DNA of 64,000 bases. Origin: Anadara kagoshimensis (taxonomy: Eukaryota; Mollusca; Bivalvia; Arcoida; Arcidae). The DNA is taken from NCBI GenBank assembly GCA_021292105.1, contig CM037860.1, positions 8,946,698 to 9,010,697 of the forward strand, written 5' to 3'. The notes below the pieces were generated by a model, which was given only the letters and a program-made list of their open reading frames with translations, was not told the origin of the DNA and did not search any database. Positions within the stretch are counted from its first letter, which is position 1; the number at the start of each line of letters is the position of its first letter. Of this stretch, positions 14,001 to 25,106 are shown piece by piece. Position numbers and translations under genes: made by a program.

Positions 14001-17000
14001 ATGACGCTTATTTTATAAGACTAACTTTTGAAACCCACAAAGTGCTAGACACAGCTGCTAAGCAGTTGTCGTCACTTTGTGCCAGCTCACACATTTATGG
14101 TAGGATTCTACTTTACTGGTGCTAACATTTGGATTTTTTATGATTTCCAAAAATGTAAAGATGTAAGTGATAAATAAATAACTTGACATTAACAAATAAT
14201 GCCAATGCTATGACTGAAGCAGTGATTTTATTGCAAGACTTATGATCAACAGATCTTGTTTATTTCAAACATAAGACAGGTCAACTAGATTTTCACAAAA
14301 ACATTTTGAAGATATCAAAACTAGCAAGATGATCATAAGTATTTTATAAATATCTCTTTTATTTGGTTAGCTTGTCAAATGTTTGTTTTACTTTGGACAA
14401 TCTCATTTCCTCCACCATTTCAAAACTGATTGCCTTGATACAAGTGATCATGTTTTATCCATTTCCTTAATAATCTAGAGAGTTGTCAAGAATATTTCAT
14501 ATATTTCTTATTTTGAGTCATCGCCAGCTATAGACGATAAGTGCAGAAAATTTGCCTGTGCATTACACTGATGGCATTATACAGCAGGGTTCTTATCGTG
14601 CCATGCATACTGTGACACGGGACCTTGTTTATTTTAAGTTATCATCCGGGAACTGTGACTTTCATTTGGTAATGCAGAGTGCTTGGTGAAAGAACGGTCA
14701 CTAACCACTTTCGAGTCCTTGGTCAGGGTTAGAAACCACAACCTCCCCCTTTCAAAGTGAGCACTCAACCAACTGAGCTACTGCATTGGTTTAACTATCT
14801 TGGGGTATAAGATAATACTTACCACCACCATGAATGTAGAAACCCAGGCGGTTCTCCTAACGTTATATTTTTTTCCCATCGTATCTAAAATAAATAAAAT
14901 AATAATAATAATAATCACTGAGATTTAAAATAAGAATATAGATACATGAACTACCAAGTTGCTATCTAAGCAGAAAATTTATACAAGATATCAGGAAAAG
15001 CATCACTGAATGTAACGCACAATAATATTGGCTTAAAAACTGATTACTGCAAACTTTAAAATGTACAGGTAGGCTAAGCATCATTACCTGATTCAAAGTG
15101 CAAAATATGATTTACCACATTTAACATTTTATGACATGAATTTTGTAAGAATATACTATACAATGAATCATTCCTAGATACTAACACAATATAAGAAGTG
15201 ATTCTAAGTTTAGTTTTTCCTTGCAAGCCCAAACTGATGACAATTCTTAACATAAAATCGATGTATGGTTCCACTCTTTAACATGGCCAGGGATGTAAGT
15301 AACCAAGCATTATTTAGCCTTGTACATTAAGCAAACTACATACATATATAAATCTTGTTTGTAAATTGAAAATTTTGTACATGTCAATTTCATTTTCAAT
15401 ATAAGCTTAATGGTACATTTTTCTTTTTGGTCCCTTTTCAGGAATATGTGCTTTGGATCTTGATAAGCAACGGACCTGGTAGCATGATTCAGGCAGTGAC
15501 TCATGATTCAAAGAGGGTTGTGTGTAGGGTGGGAAGCAAGATGGCCTGCATGGCATATCCTTGTCAGATAAAGCAAGACATTTAATTTCATGCAATTCAT
15601 TCAGTAAATAAATGAAGAATATGTGCCAGGGAAAATGGGAGTTCATCTTGCTATTTATTTGTGTTCTTTTATCATAGTAATGGGTGTTTCAAGGTATTCA
15701 AATGGTCAGTTCTGGAAAACAAGTTAATATTAACAACTGTCCAATAACCTTATAGGCTAAACATTTTCAACTTGGACCTTGAGACATGTACATCTGTATA
15801 TGTTATCAATTTTAGTTATTCAGACGTGGCTACTAATATCTATGATTCGCTTCAACTGTGTGTGAAATATTTAACAATTAAATTTTTCACTTTTTATTTT
15901 TTTTTTTACATCATGAGTAATATGATAGAATCAAGTTGTAATGCGTATTTAAGACCTAAGTGTATATCTGAGTCGTTTAACTTGAAAGATATTGATTTCT
16001 CATCATGCATCATTGATAAATCAATAGAATCACTGACATTTATCATTCTTCACATGAATCACAGTGACCTACTTTATGTTCACCTTAGTGCATCAGTAAA
16101 TCAGGATAATCTTGTCATTTTCCTGTTTTGCTGCTACCATAATTTTTTTAATCTTGGATCAAGCACCTTTATGTATTTAACAATTGGTTTCCCTATTTAG
16201 CATTATTGTTCATATATAGGCATTACATATTTATTTCTATTTGGAATTTTTTTTCAACATATTGTCTGTCAACAGGGGCACAGAGCAAAAACTAATTTCT
16301 TTTGACATTTTATTTATACAAAACACAGATGTTAATAACACAAGGCCATGGATAACAAACATCAAATAAGTGAGCCTGCTAGGCTACTGGACCAGGGCCC
16401 CTGACAAATGTTATGTATGGGGCGAATGGGTCAGCTTATCTGACAAAAGTGAGTCTGTCACAAGTCTACAGACTCACCAGGTTTAGCAGTGCTTATAAAT
16501 GTGTGTGGTTTAAAACAAGTGACAAAATTAACCCTCTCCCTGGGATGGGAATGCCAACAGGTGTATGCTTATTTCTGTCTCAATGACGTAATGTGACTTA
16601 TTGTAAGTGCTGGCAAGCACAAAGATTATATGGACACAAGCAATGCAACTTATGTACAAATATCCCCTTGAACATAGCATTTGGGCACTGTAAGTTCAAC
16701 CCAATGCATTTCTTTACCCACTGATACCACATTTTACAAATAAGCTTAGTAATAAACTGAAATAATGTCAATATAAAGGTCTTGTTTCATGACATAATAT
16801 GCACCCATGCTAGGACTCAAACCATGAACCTATTATAATGCATGTATAAACTTTCAATGATTTCTCCCATATAATTGTTTCCCTGCATTTTCAATCTGGA
16901 CAGACATCAAACTCACAATTACAACAAAATATGAAAAGATATCAGCAATTGTGCATTATCTTATTGCAACCATGTAAAATGAAATTTCAGTGCTTATTAT

Positions 17001-18265
17001 GTTGAATGTGTACTGTACACACCATCCATTTTCAACATGACTTAACACCACAACTTACTTAATAATGTTCAAAATTGTTTATAAATTACTTAAGAATCAA
17101 AAATAGAATTTGAATCAAACATGGAAACAACTTGTAAACAAGAATTTTACTGTATATATTTTTGCAAAGAAAATTTTCAGATTGTAACCCAAGTACAAAT
17201 TTCCTTGCATCAAGTGTGTCTGAATTTTTTTTTCAAGTTTTTAAAGATTCTTTCAAATGTCAAAGTTCAATATTGCAAAACAAGTTGCCTTGTTTACATG
17301 TTGACAGGGATGAATCAATAATTCTATTTTTCCATTGTATATCTTAAAAGTATTATAAATGTCAAATATAAGTAGAAAATATCCTTCAATAGCCATAAGC
17401 TATATAACAAGTCTGAATATACTGATGTACCAGTACTGAATGCTGAAGATGAACCCAGTCAATCTTGATCGTCATACTAGCTTTCCCCCCCCCCCTCCTT
17501 TTTAAATTATTTTTAATTGTCTTATAACAAACAACACTGTAACTTGTGTACCTATTGCACTATCACCAGGATATCATCTTGAGGGAAGATGTGGTACACC
17601 TTAAAAGTGATAATGTTTACATGGCACGTGTACATTTTAATAAAGTTGACCAATTCAAAAACAATATACTCACTTCTGATAAAAAAGTCTGTGCACTTTT
17701 CTGTGCTCCGACGTGTAATAAATATTCATAAACATATAAAGCTAACCTGCAAGACAAAATGAGAAAGAAAACCATGAAGAGAGTTGGAAAACCATGTTTA
17801 TTTACATCTTCAAACACAATGAAACATGACCAGGAAACGCGACATGTTTTATTTATTCTCAAGTTTTTATTATTATTTTTACATCTAGACATCGATAAAT
17901 GCATGGAACATAAAGAATATAAATAATATTGTTCCATCAAACCATTAATTTAAAAATTTAAACCATCTTTTATTGTTAAAACAATATATAAATACACAGT
18001 CAACATGTGATGAAACCCACATGAATGGGTATGTTTAATAACGGGAAGAGCCATTAATGCATTATTTGAATGGGGCATCCCTTCAGCGCAGGTGGAAAAT
18101 ACGGCATTTTGTACAATCTTTACGCCAAAACTCGCATATGATGTGATCCGAGAAGTTATTTTGAATTGATATAAACAATATTTTGAAATTTTACATTTTC
18201 TGTACTTACTTTTCTCTTGCTTGGGCATCCGATGGTACGGTAGACCCTTTCCCCTTGGCGTACAT
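4926..18265 (-). CDS. SSBP: SSBP2/3/4-family single-stranded DNA-binding protein, N-terminal four exons (partial)
   Basis: Seen: four minus-strand exons join in frame (18265-18210, 17746-17674, 14884-14823, 4926-5010 read right to left) to give the first 92 residues. The protein starts [19 protein letters not shown], continues with a LisH-type helix ([19 protein letters not shown], about residues 20-38) and then [20 protein letters not shown] and [20 protein letters not shown]. This matches the LUFS domain of vertebrate SSBP2/3/4 almost residue for residue. All donors are GT and all acceptors AG. The start ATG has A at -3. Known: the LUFS domain oligomerises and binds LDB1/Chip, protecting it from degradation in LIM-homeodomain transcription complexes; the rest is a Pro/Gly-rich activation region. 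That part is absent here because it lies left of position 1. Intron 3 is 9.8 kb and filled with a satellite-like array. Invertebrates usually have one SSBP gene, so the paralogue number is not assigned. Confidence 0.95.
6840..6940 (-). mobile_element. tRNA-like SINE head
   Basis: Read on the minus strand: 'agcagtggcctaatggata' followed ~40 bp later by 'gtgagtttgagtctcactc', which resemble a tRNA A box and B box. The 3' side lacks a CCA-ready acceptor stem and I could not fold a full cloverleaf, so it is called a SINE remnant and not a tRNA gene. Confidence 0.5.
8955..13235. repeat. 4.3-kb tandem array, 31-bp unit with 60-bp higher-order region
   Basis: About 135-140 head-to-tail copies. From ~9000 to ~11600 the unit is 31 bp, built around 'caatacaaattcatgatc' plus 'agtaaccttatgg', with variants (aatcttgtgg, aactttatgg) recurring in blocks. 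From 11640 to 11890 a 'tattttgaaacagcaacc' variant dominates. From ~12190 to 13170 a 29-bp unit (caatacaaatgtgaacagc...) alternates with a 31-bp unit (...ttcatgaataacatcc), giving a 60-bp dimer. Because 60 is divisible by 3, one minus-strand frame stays open for 213 codons (12912-12271); this is a by-product of the repeat and not a gene. Confidence 0.97.
13240..13440 (-). mobile_element. Interspersed repeat fragment (tgacctttgacc family)
   Basis: Contains 'gaccttgtgaccttgacc', 'atccattgatacatgtggag' and 'gacacatcatct', the reverse complement of wording in the block at 33510-33740. A degraded copy of a dispersed element. Confidence 0.55.
14484..14795 (-). mobile_element. tRNA-derived SINE beside SSBP exon 3
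   Basis: On the minus strand it starts with an A-box-like 'tagctcagttggttgagtgc', carries the shared SINE body (catcgccagctatagacg and gcagggttctta on the plus strand) and ends near 'agaatatttcat'. Its head lies ~28 bp from the exon 3 donor. No clear target-site duplication, so it is probably old or 3' truncated. Confidence 0.75.
14823..14884 (-). CDS. SSBP: SSBP coding exon 3
   Basis: 62 nt, acceptor TTTTAG and donor GTAAGT. It encodes [20 protein letters not shown] and ends in phase 2, with the codon TG|T completed by exon 4. The intron after its donor begins with a SINE about 30 bp away. Confidence 0.95.
14885..17673 (-). other. SSBP intron 2
   Basis: AT-rich sequence with no recognised exon. 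The 142-codon plus-strand frame at 15772-16200 has low-complexity Phe/Ile/Ser composition and no motif, and is treated as chance. Confidence 0.75.
17674..17746 (-). CDS. SSBP: SSBP coding exon 2 (LisH helix)
   Basis: 73 nt, acceptor TTGCAG and donor GTGAGT on the minus strand. It encodes [19 protein letters not shown] followed by TFLSE, the LisH motif that mediates dimer/tetramer formation in this family. It ends in phase 0. Confidence 0.95.
18210..18265 (-). CDS. SSBP: SSBP coding exon 1
   Basis: 56 nt from ATG (18265-18263) to donor GTAAGT on the minus strand. It encodes the invariant N-terminus [13 protein letters not shown]... and ends in phase 2, which exon 2 completes as Lys. Confidence 0.95.
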
Positions 18266-19415
18266 GCTGAGAGCTGAACTGTCACGCACCTGTCAAGCCA
18301 TCAAGGACGACACTGACCCCGTCGTCGTGGTAACGCCAAGTAGGGCTGGCGAAAGACGTACGCCGATTAGTTAGTTAATTATTGGAGAATTGGTGATCTA
18401 GAAACTTATTCTGAAAAACATACTGTGCTACAGCGACAAAGAGTGGTTGGCGATTTGCCAGTAATCTAGGCTGATATTTCGAATGAACAAACCGCAAAAG
18501 TTACAGGCAGAATATTGCTGAGAATGTAGATATTATTTGACCTCAAACCATTGGAGTGTAGTATGTTTATTGTGAATCTCAATAAATTGAACAAACAGAA
18601 TTTTAAACAGATTTACATTTATATTTACATGTCCATTTTTCAACCATTTTTTTTAAATCAAAAGAAAAAATATATAATTTTTTCAACTGAACCTTTTTTT
18701 CAATAAATTGTCGAAATAATTTCGCTAACATTATATTAAGACAATTTTCAAATACTGGTTTTTTTTCTTACTCACAGCTGCAGTTTTTGTTCAACTTAGT
18801 CTTTTCTCATTCTCGCCAAAACAAATACATACAGCAATAAATAATAAATCTAGCGGAATTTTGGTGAAAACTGTTAAAACCATGTACTAACAGTTCTCGT
18901 CCTATCCGACAAAAAATAAAATATTCGAACTAAAATTGACAGTAGCTTTAATTGAAAACATATTATGAGTGCCATATTTTCGTTTATTGTTTTAAAAATA
19001 TTTTTTACTTTGTCAAGATTTTTTTCCCTTCTACGTGGTCAATGCGAAAAATTTAAATAATAAAGCGATATATAGCGTTGACCTACATACAGTTGGTTTA
19101 GCTCAATACAATGGGGATCTAGAAACTTGTTCAGGTCAAGAGGCATCTAACGGGTTTCTTCACATTAGACAAGAAAAACTATTTACGGAATCGTTAACTT
19201 CGTTTCACTTCCCTATTTAAAGGATGAGAAGCAAAAATTACTTTAAGGCGCTTTTCGTGAAAAAGCAAGTGTAAATCAACAAAATAATTACGAATGCCAG
19301 GCGACTATATACACAATATTGCGAATCGTTAGGATTTAGCGACAATACGTATTTTTTGGTTGACCCGAAATGTATCTACTGTTCCTTTTTCCTCCCACGT
19401 AAATGTGTTTACATC
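18266..19415. promoter_or_regulatory. SSBP-ATG10 divergent intergenic (promoter) region
   Basis: 1,150 bp separate the two divergent start codons, so both promoters and 5' UTRs must lie here unless there are remote non-coding exons. The SSBP side (18266-18370) is the most CpG-rich part of the neighbourhood. The middle (18600-18780) is T/A-rich. No TATA box or initiator can be assigned with confidence. Confidence 0.6.
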
Positions 19416-19517
19416 ATGGCGGCAGGTTTGATTTCAGAACGTGAATTTAGAAGTTCTGCAGAGAAGTTCGTGAATATATCAAATACTATACATGATTGGG
19501 AACTTAGGCATATCCAT
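19416..19517 (+). CDS. ATG10: ATG10 coding exon 1
   Basis: 34 codons, [18 protein letters not shown]... to WELRHIH, then donor GTATGT, phase 0. It resembles the N-terminal helix and following Trp of ATG10 proteins. An out-of-frame ATG at 19403 opens a 13-codon frame that overlaps this start, in weak context. Confidence 0.85.
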
Positions 19518-19952
19518 GTATGTATTTAAATTTAAATTTGAAATAAATTTAGTAGATATCGATAATTCAACACTTAAACACCGACCCCATGTCATGCAGA
19601 CGAATTTTTTGGTAACCGGAAGTGATTCGACATGCGTTGGATTTGTAGCTAGAAATGGTTTTACGTTCGAGTTCCGAAAGGTTTTATTGACTTTTTTAAA
19701 ACATGAGGCTCCATAAGGTTTATCAGTAATCTTGCTTGTGTCTATATTTAGGATCGGTTGAGAAAAACGTGTATTTTATACAACGAGGAAGGTCTATACG
19801 TAGTAAATAATATTGTCTTGTAACATAAACGATGTATGTTAATTTATATTTTAAGATAAAACAAATACATCCACAATCAGTGATGCTTTAATTCTTACTC
19901 TTACAGAAGTATTTAAACCATTGTTAGTTTTTTTTCAAAAAAAAAAAAAAAA

Positions 19953-20005
<53 letters not shown>

Positions 20006-23000
20006 CTACTTGCATGCACTCAGTATTTTAATGCAATTATGGTATAAAAAAAATTTAGTTAGTTTAGTTTAAGTGTAGGACTTCCTTTTGTATCCCACCT
20101 TTAAAATCTATGTAAAATTTTTGAAAATTAAAGACAAGTTAATTCAAAATGGCTTGATTCAGTAACATTTAGGATTTATTTCAGTTTTTGTAGAGGGTAC
20201 AAATAGGAAGTCCTTCCATTTTTTAAAACCTTTTTCATGTGTATTAATGTGAATTTAGTATTTGTAAATAAGTTATCTTTTATTTCAAATATGTTTTTTG
20301 ATGACATTTTAAATTAAGGTCAAAGGTCAGGGTCACAAAAATTTTAATTACAATGACGTTCGGCAGTTTTTTCCACCATACCATGTTGCACACTGTGATC
20401 ACAAGTAAAATACTGTTGGGTGATTTCACCCACTCATGGCAACCTGTTTATTCCCCCTTTTTCACATCATTGTTGATTGATTGATTGTTTGGGGTTATAT
20501 GTCCCAGTCAAGAATATTTCACTTATATTGAGACATCACCAGCTAAGTTGAAGTGGCAGAAATTTTGACCTTTCCAGTATGCTTAGGGCAATGTGCAGAG
20601 AAGGTTATTTAACATGCCATGTTGGCTTTGAGGGTTTTTAAGGTGTCTTCCAAAGGAACCTGCAACTTGGTGCTTAGTGAAATAACAATCACTACCTATT
20701 TCCAAGTCTTGGTCAGACCTTGCCAGGGTTCAAACCCACGACCTCAAACATACCGAGCAAGCACTCTACCAACTGAGCTACCATAGTGGTTTTTTCACAT
20801 CTATTCATTGATTGTTTTAAACATATTTTAGGAAGAAAAAGAGGAAATCTTTTTGTCTAAAAAGGAGAGTATATTAGTTGAAGAATTTGAAGACAAAAGT
20901 GAATATGTGTTAGCAGATTTCCATTGTGATCAGCTTGGATGTGGACAATTGGTAGGAGTTATGTGCCCTTTACTTGTAAAATGCTTGCTCCCTAGAAATG
21001 CATGAAAATATTTTTTTGTTCTAACTCATTTACAAGTTTATCTTTAGATGTTGATAAAAATCAAATTCAACTATTTTCATATTGTTGTTTTAAAATGCAA
21101 ATCTTTAGAAATACAAATTCCAAGAAAGGAGAGATATAATGCATTGTAACATGTTTTAGTTGACATTAATTGTAGGAATATGTTAAGGTGTCCTTTTAGA
21201 CTTTTTTTCCAAGCGATCAAAATGGTTTTTGTGTTGCGAGCATAGTCGACACTTGAGGTTGCAATCTGTTAATCATCAATGTCATCTTAAATCCTTAGCA
21301 TTGATGTCATCTTTGTCCTGCATATTTATACCCCTGTAAACATCCATCTGTTCATAACTTGAATTATGGGTGGATTGTAGCCGGTGGTAGAATCAAATAA
21401 AACAATTCCTTCATTTCATTTTATTACACCAATGTGTCTCAATTATTTATCGATTAATTTAATCACATTTTATCACATTTCAATACATTTCATACTAAAT
21501 TTAGGTTTGTTGGTCAACGGTCATGGTCACAAGAGAAAATCTGACATTTGGCCAGGGGTTCAGTTCTTCGAAGATTGATTTTTTAATCAATGATTAACAC
21601 AAAATCAAAACATTTATAAAAATAAACATAACATTATCAAGTAGATAGTTTTAGAGTTTGATGTAATTATATTGTCTTTTAATATTTTCAACATTAATTG
21701 CACAACATACCTGAAGTTATTCAAGTTATGCATAATTCAAATTTTGACTTATCGATCAAATAAACTAGTCAAGTTTCAAATTACTAGGTCATAAAGTTTT
21801 CTTTTATTAATTTTTATAGAAAACACACCTTCAACTTTTTGCAGTTAGGGAGGGAGTGTACATCTGATATCTGCAACCCCTCCTATACTGTTTAATAATA
21901 AGTATTTCATCAAAATTTCATTATACTTGTTTCTTTCTCATGACTTGCAATTTTGCACCTGGTATTGATTTTTTTCACTGTGTTTAAAATACATCATACT
22001 GACAAATACCCAAAGTAATAACAAAATGCTGGCAACTCATGCCTTCTCTGAAGAACTTGCATCTAAGTTGACTACAATATTATTGGTTTTATTACTACCG
22101 ATATTTTGGTTACATGTGTTTATGAAAATGCTGTACTGCAATGCATTTTGAATTTGGTTTTATACAATAAAATTAAATATATACTGTCAGCACTGGCATC
22201 ATTCATGGTTTTATTAAAGAATAAGAATTAGCTCCCTTTGGTCACAAGGAATGGTATGAAATAAGCATCCCATTTGTTTTTTAAATGAATTATATGATTT
22301 GAAACTGATAAAACAGGAAATGAAACAAAATTTGGTGTGGAAAGTTCCCAAGTACAGTAGATTAAAGTTTATTCATAACAGTCAAATCCAGATGGATATT
22401 AAGAATTAGAAAAAAGAACATATTATAAATGGCCATTGCATGTTTATTTATTTATTTATTTATTGAATTAGTGAAAATTTTGTATATAGAGAAAGTAGAT
22501 TTCTAGCCATTTAACATGTTAATGATGTTTGTTTTTCAGTAACTTATTTTGCTTCTCACTAGTGGAATATGCAAATTAGATTTTATATTTACTAATTGAA
22601 AACCATCCTCACTGAAATCACTTGCAGTAAAACTTCATTAAAACCTAACACCCTTTGATAATTTTACCACCTTGATTATTGCCACAGTATTTCGTTCAGA
22701 AGTATATATCTTCTATGTTTGTTACCTGTTTTCTTCTGACCCAGTTAAACTTTCCTCAGCATGGTTTTTATTTGTTATTACATTTTAATTGTAATGAATA
22801 TAACCTATGGAGTATGGACCTATTGGGCCTCTTGTTATATGGTATACTTCATTCTCAAGATAAAAAATATTATTGTCTCAGACCAGCGTCATGTCATCTT
22901 CATCCGGTGATGTTTGCTAACCCTGATGGTTTGAACTTATTTATCCTTGTTCATGTATTACAGGATGAAGATGAGCAACTTATTTATCCTTGTTCATGTA

Positions 23001-25106
23001 TTACAGGATGAAGATGACCAACTTATTTATCCTTGTTCATGTATTACAGGATGAAGATGACCAACTTATTTATCCTTGTTCATGTATTACAGGATGAAGA
23101 TGACCAACTTATTTATCCTTGTTCATGTATTACAGGATGAAGATGACCAACTTATTTATCCTTGTTCATGTATTACAGGATGAAGATGACCAACTTATTT
23201 ATCCTTGTTCATGTATTACAGGATGAAGATGACCAACTTATTTATCCTTGTTCATGTATTACAGGATGAAGATGACCAGTCATGTGTAACAGCAGAAAAT
23301 GTAAAAACCAAGATATATGTATATGAATATCATATAATTTATAGTGCAAGCTATAGTGTACCTGTTCTTTATTTTAATGTTCATAAATCAGGTATGTGAA
23401 ATTTGTAAATTATGACTGAAGTTCATGTTTTCCTCCTTGAAGACCCATTGTTTCAGTGCATCTCCCATTTTGAGTGTTGAATAAAAAGACTTAAATGGGA
23501 TGCAAGTCAATTGCAAGGTTAACCCCAACATTTCTTAATTGCCGTATTTGTATAGCAGCTGGTGGATTGTCTTGCTCAAAGGCATATCTATCAGCCCAAA
23601 TCAGGGTTGAATCCACGCCCTTTGAATATCAATTCTACATACTTAACACTGTGGAAAATATGTGGCTGGAGGATAAATCTTCTCATCTCTATTCCAGGGT
23701 AAAGCAAGCTTGGACAAATTAACCATTAACCACTCCTTGATTTATGTGATTTGCCACAGAAGAATGTTTATTATTCTGCATTAATATTATTTTCAAAAAA
23801 TCCTTTTAATTTTTTAAGATGGTAGATTGGTGAGTCTGGAAGAAATCTGGAGACGTGTTCCATCTCATTACAGAAATAAACTAGAAGTGGATAAATGGTC
23901 ATTTTTGACTCAGCAGGTATTACTCTTGATATTTTAATAACTTGAATATATATTCATTTTTCTCAAATACATGTACATGTACCAAGAATAGCACTGAATC
24001 GCTAAAAATATGTTTGGCTTGCTGAAATGATTTCTCATCATCATCTTTGGCATTTAATAACTCGTGATAATTACGTCCGGTAACTATAAAACTTTTAAAT
24101 ATAAAATTTTCATTGTTATATGTGATTAAGATAATTCTGTTTTCTGTTTGATGTAAGGTATTTTTATTCAGATAAAGATTACAATAATCTGTCTACAAAT
24201 AAAGTTAAATATTTAATTCTTAGGTTAAAGATTTTTTGATGGCTAATTATGTTATCCTTCTTACAGCTCTTGTAATTCTAAAATATATCATTATTATTTT
24301 GTATTTAGGAACACCCATTTTTAGGAAGGCCATTTTATCAGCTACATCCATGTCACACAGCAGATCTGATGAAACAGGTTCCAAATGATTCGACCCAATT
24401 TGAAAGGTTTGTTGAGTAAATTTTTTAAATTTTCAGGATTTAGTTTCAGGAGTTATGAAAGTATTTTTGCTATGATATAATCCTTTATGTCAAAATAATT
24501 GAGATGGTGCCATGTAGCTGGGCAATAGATCCGAAAGATAGAAATGAAATAATGTGTACATGTTTGCTATAGTTTTTTGCACTGTTCAAAATTGAGGAGT
24601 CAATTTACATGTCAACCAAGATCATCAGAGTTATGTCCCTTTAGCAGTTGGTGTGTATTATCTCAATAAAGCAAGTGTTGTACATTTTACGGTATGCTTT
24701 CATTTAGAGAATAACTTTTCATAATCTTGTTCTAAGAAATCCATGTTTTATTAATTTTATTCTAGTGGTTATCAAGATTGTTGATATACACTAAAATTAT
24801 AAAAAACATCATTCTCAACTTTTGATTTATTGCTTTAGAAGAAATGTGAAATCTGGATTCCATTTTTTTCCAGATAAGTAAGAGAGTTACATTTGAAAAG
24901 ATAAACTTTGACTAGTTTCTGCAACCTTGGTACATTATTAATACTGTTACTTTTGTATTGCATTTGAACTATTGTTCTGAATATCTGTTACTTTTTTGTT
25001 TTTTAGAAATTACTTAATTTCCTGGCTTAGTTCAGTTGGCCCAGTAGTTGGATTGAATTTGTCATTGGAATATGAGAAAATGATCCAGAAACAAGAGAAT
25101 GATTAA
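19416..25106 (+). CDS. ATG10: ATG10, ubiquitin-like-conjugating (E2-like) autophagy enzyme
   Basis: Six exons join in frame (19416-19517, 20832-20951, 23265-23391, 23819-23916, 24309-24406, 25007-25106) to a complete 214-aa protein; human ATG10 is 220 aa. Recognisable family blocks are [20 protein letters not shown] (about 89-110), [11 protein letters not shown] (from 118), [17 protein letters not shown] (150-166) and [19 protein letters not shown] (183-201). Cys164 in the HPC motif matches the catalytic Cys (C166 in human) that carries ATG12. Known: ATG10 takes ATG12 from the E1 ATG7 and transfers it to ATG5 in the cytosol, allowing ATG16L1 complex assembly and LC3/ATG8 lipidation. The start has G at +4 (ATGGCGGCAG). 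Exon 3 is preceded by an eight-copy duplication of its own splice acceptor. Exons 1-2 are less conserved and rest on frame, splice sites and length. Confidence 0.95.
19938..20003. repeat. poly(A) followed by (AT)n microsatellite
   Basis: About 17 A, then about 24 AT dinucleotides, in ATG10 intron 1. Confidence 0.97.
20458..20801 (-). mobile_element. Intact tRNA-derived SINE with 11-bp target-site duplication
   Basis: The element (20469-20790) is flanked by the perfect 11-bp direct repeat TTTTTCACATC (20458-20468 and 20791-20801). Read on the minus strand it begins with a tRNA-like head (A box 'tagctcagttggtagagtgc', B box 'gggttcaaacc'), then a shared body ('aagacttgg', 'ggcaatgtgcagagaagg' region), and ends in a (CAAT)n tail seen on plus as TTGATTGATTGATTG. 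The clean duplication indicates a relatively recent LINE-mediated insertion, 41 bp before the ATG10 exon 2 acceptor. Confidence 0.9.
20832..20951 (+). CDS. ATG10: ATG10 coding exon 2
   Basis: 40 codons in phase 0, acceptor ATTTTAG and donor GTAGGA. It encodes [20 protein letters not shown] and ends ...CDQLGCGQL. This part of ATG10 is variable between phyla, so the exon is supported mainly by phase, splice sites and the open frame. The intact SINE at 20469-20790 ends 41 bp upstream. Confidence 0.8.
20952..23264 (+). other. ATG10 intron 2
   Basis: AT-rich. Holds a short (TTTA)n tract (about 22439-22464) and ends in the 43-bp acceptor array. Continuous frames at 22679-23011 and 23205-23399 are intron plus repeat units or the exon itself. 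Confidence 0.8.
22934..23278 (+). repeat. 43-bp x 8 tandem repeat spanning the ATG10 exon 3 splice acceptor
   Basis: Unit: a polypyrimidine-like stretch, TATTACAG, then GATGAAGATGACCA, the first 14 nt of exon 3. Post-AG positions are 22964, 23007, 23050, 23093, 23136, 23179, 23222 and 23265, exactly 43 bp apart. Only the first copy differs (GAGC for GACC). Use of any of the seven upstream acceptors would read 15 codons and then TGA, so only the last gives full-length ATG10. Confidence 0.98.
23265..23391 (+). CDS. ATG10: ATG10 coding exon 3
   Basis: 127 nt, starting at the last of eight tandem acceptors (...TATTACAG|GATGAAGATGACC). It encodes [16 protein letters not shown] and then the core block [20 protein letters not shown]. 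It ends in phase 1 at donor GTATGT. Confidence 0.95.
23819..23916 (+). CDS. ATG10: ATG10 coding exon 4
   Basis: 98 nt, acceptor TTTTTAAG and donor GTATTA. Encodes [18 protein letters not shown] and on to WSFLTQQ, colinear with human DGRPLTLKDIW...TQQ. Confidence 0.95.
24309..24406 (+). CDS. ATG10: ATG10 coding exon 5 (catalytic Cys)
   Basis: 98 nt, acceptor TATTTAG and donor GTTTGT. It encodes [20 protein letters not shown] with the thioester-forming Cys164 in HPC, and ends in phase 2. Confidence 0.95.
25007..25106 (+). CDS. ATG10: ATG10 coding exon 6 and stop
   Basis: 100 nt after a strong polypyrimidine acceptor (TTTTTTAG). Encodes [20 protein letters not shown] and the C-terminus ...KQEND, stop TAA at 25104-25106. 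Confidence 0.95.

Larger units (their letters stand above)
5011..14822 (-). other. SSBP intron 3 (9.8 kb)
   Basis: Holds the 31-bp array (8955-13235), a tRNA-like SINE head (about 6840-6940), an interspersed-repeat fragment (13240-13440) and a SINE next to exon 3 (14484-14795). The stretch 5011-8950 is otherwise plain AT-rich sequence; no coding exon was recognised on either strand. Confidence 0.85.

Noticed and set aside
15772..16200. 142-codon plus-strand frame in SSBP intron 2
   Set aside because: Low-complexity Phe/Ile/Ser/Tyr composition from AT-rich DNA, with no motif, no splice context and no upstream promoter features.
19403..19444. Out-of-frame 13-codon uORF overlapping the ATG10 start
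   Set aside because: Weak start context (T at -3) and unknown transcription start. Kept only as a note in the exon 1 entry.
20706..20790. Possible tRNA gene (minus) with A and B boxes, and similar sequences at 32885-32967, 14720-14795, 31930-32010 and 27270-27345
   Set aside because: They are joined to a common SINE body, two of them with perfect target-site duplications, and the acceptor stems do not pair well. Treated as SINE heads.
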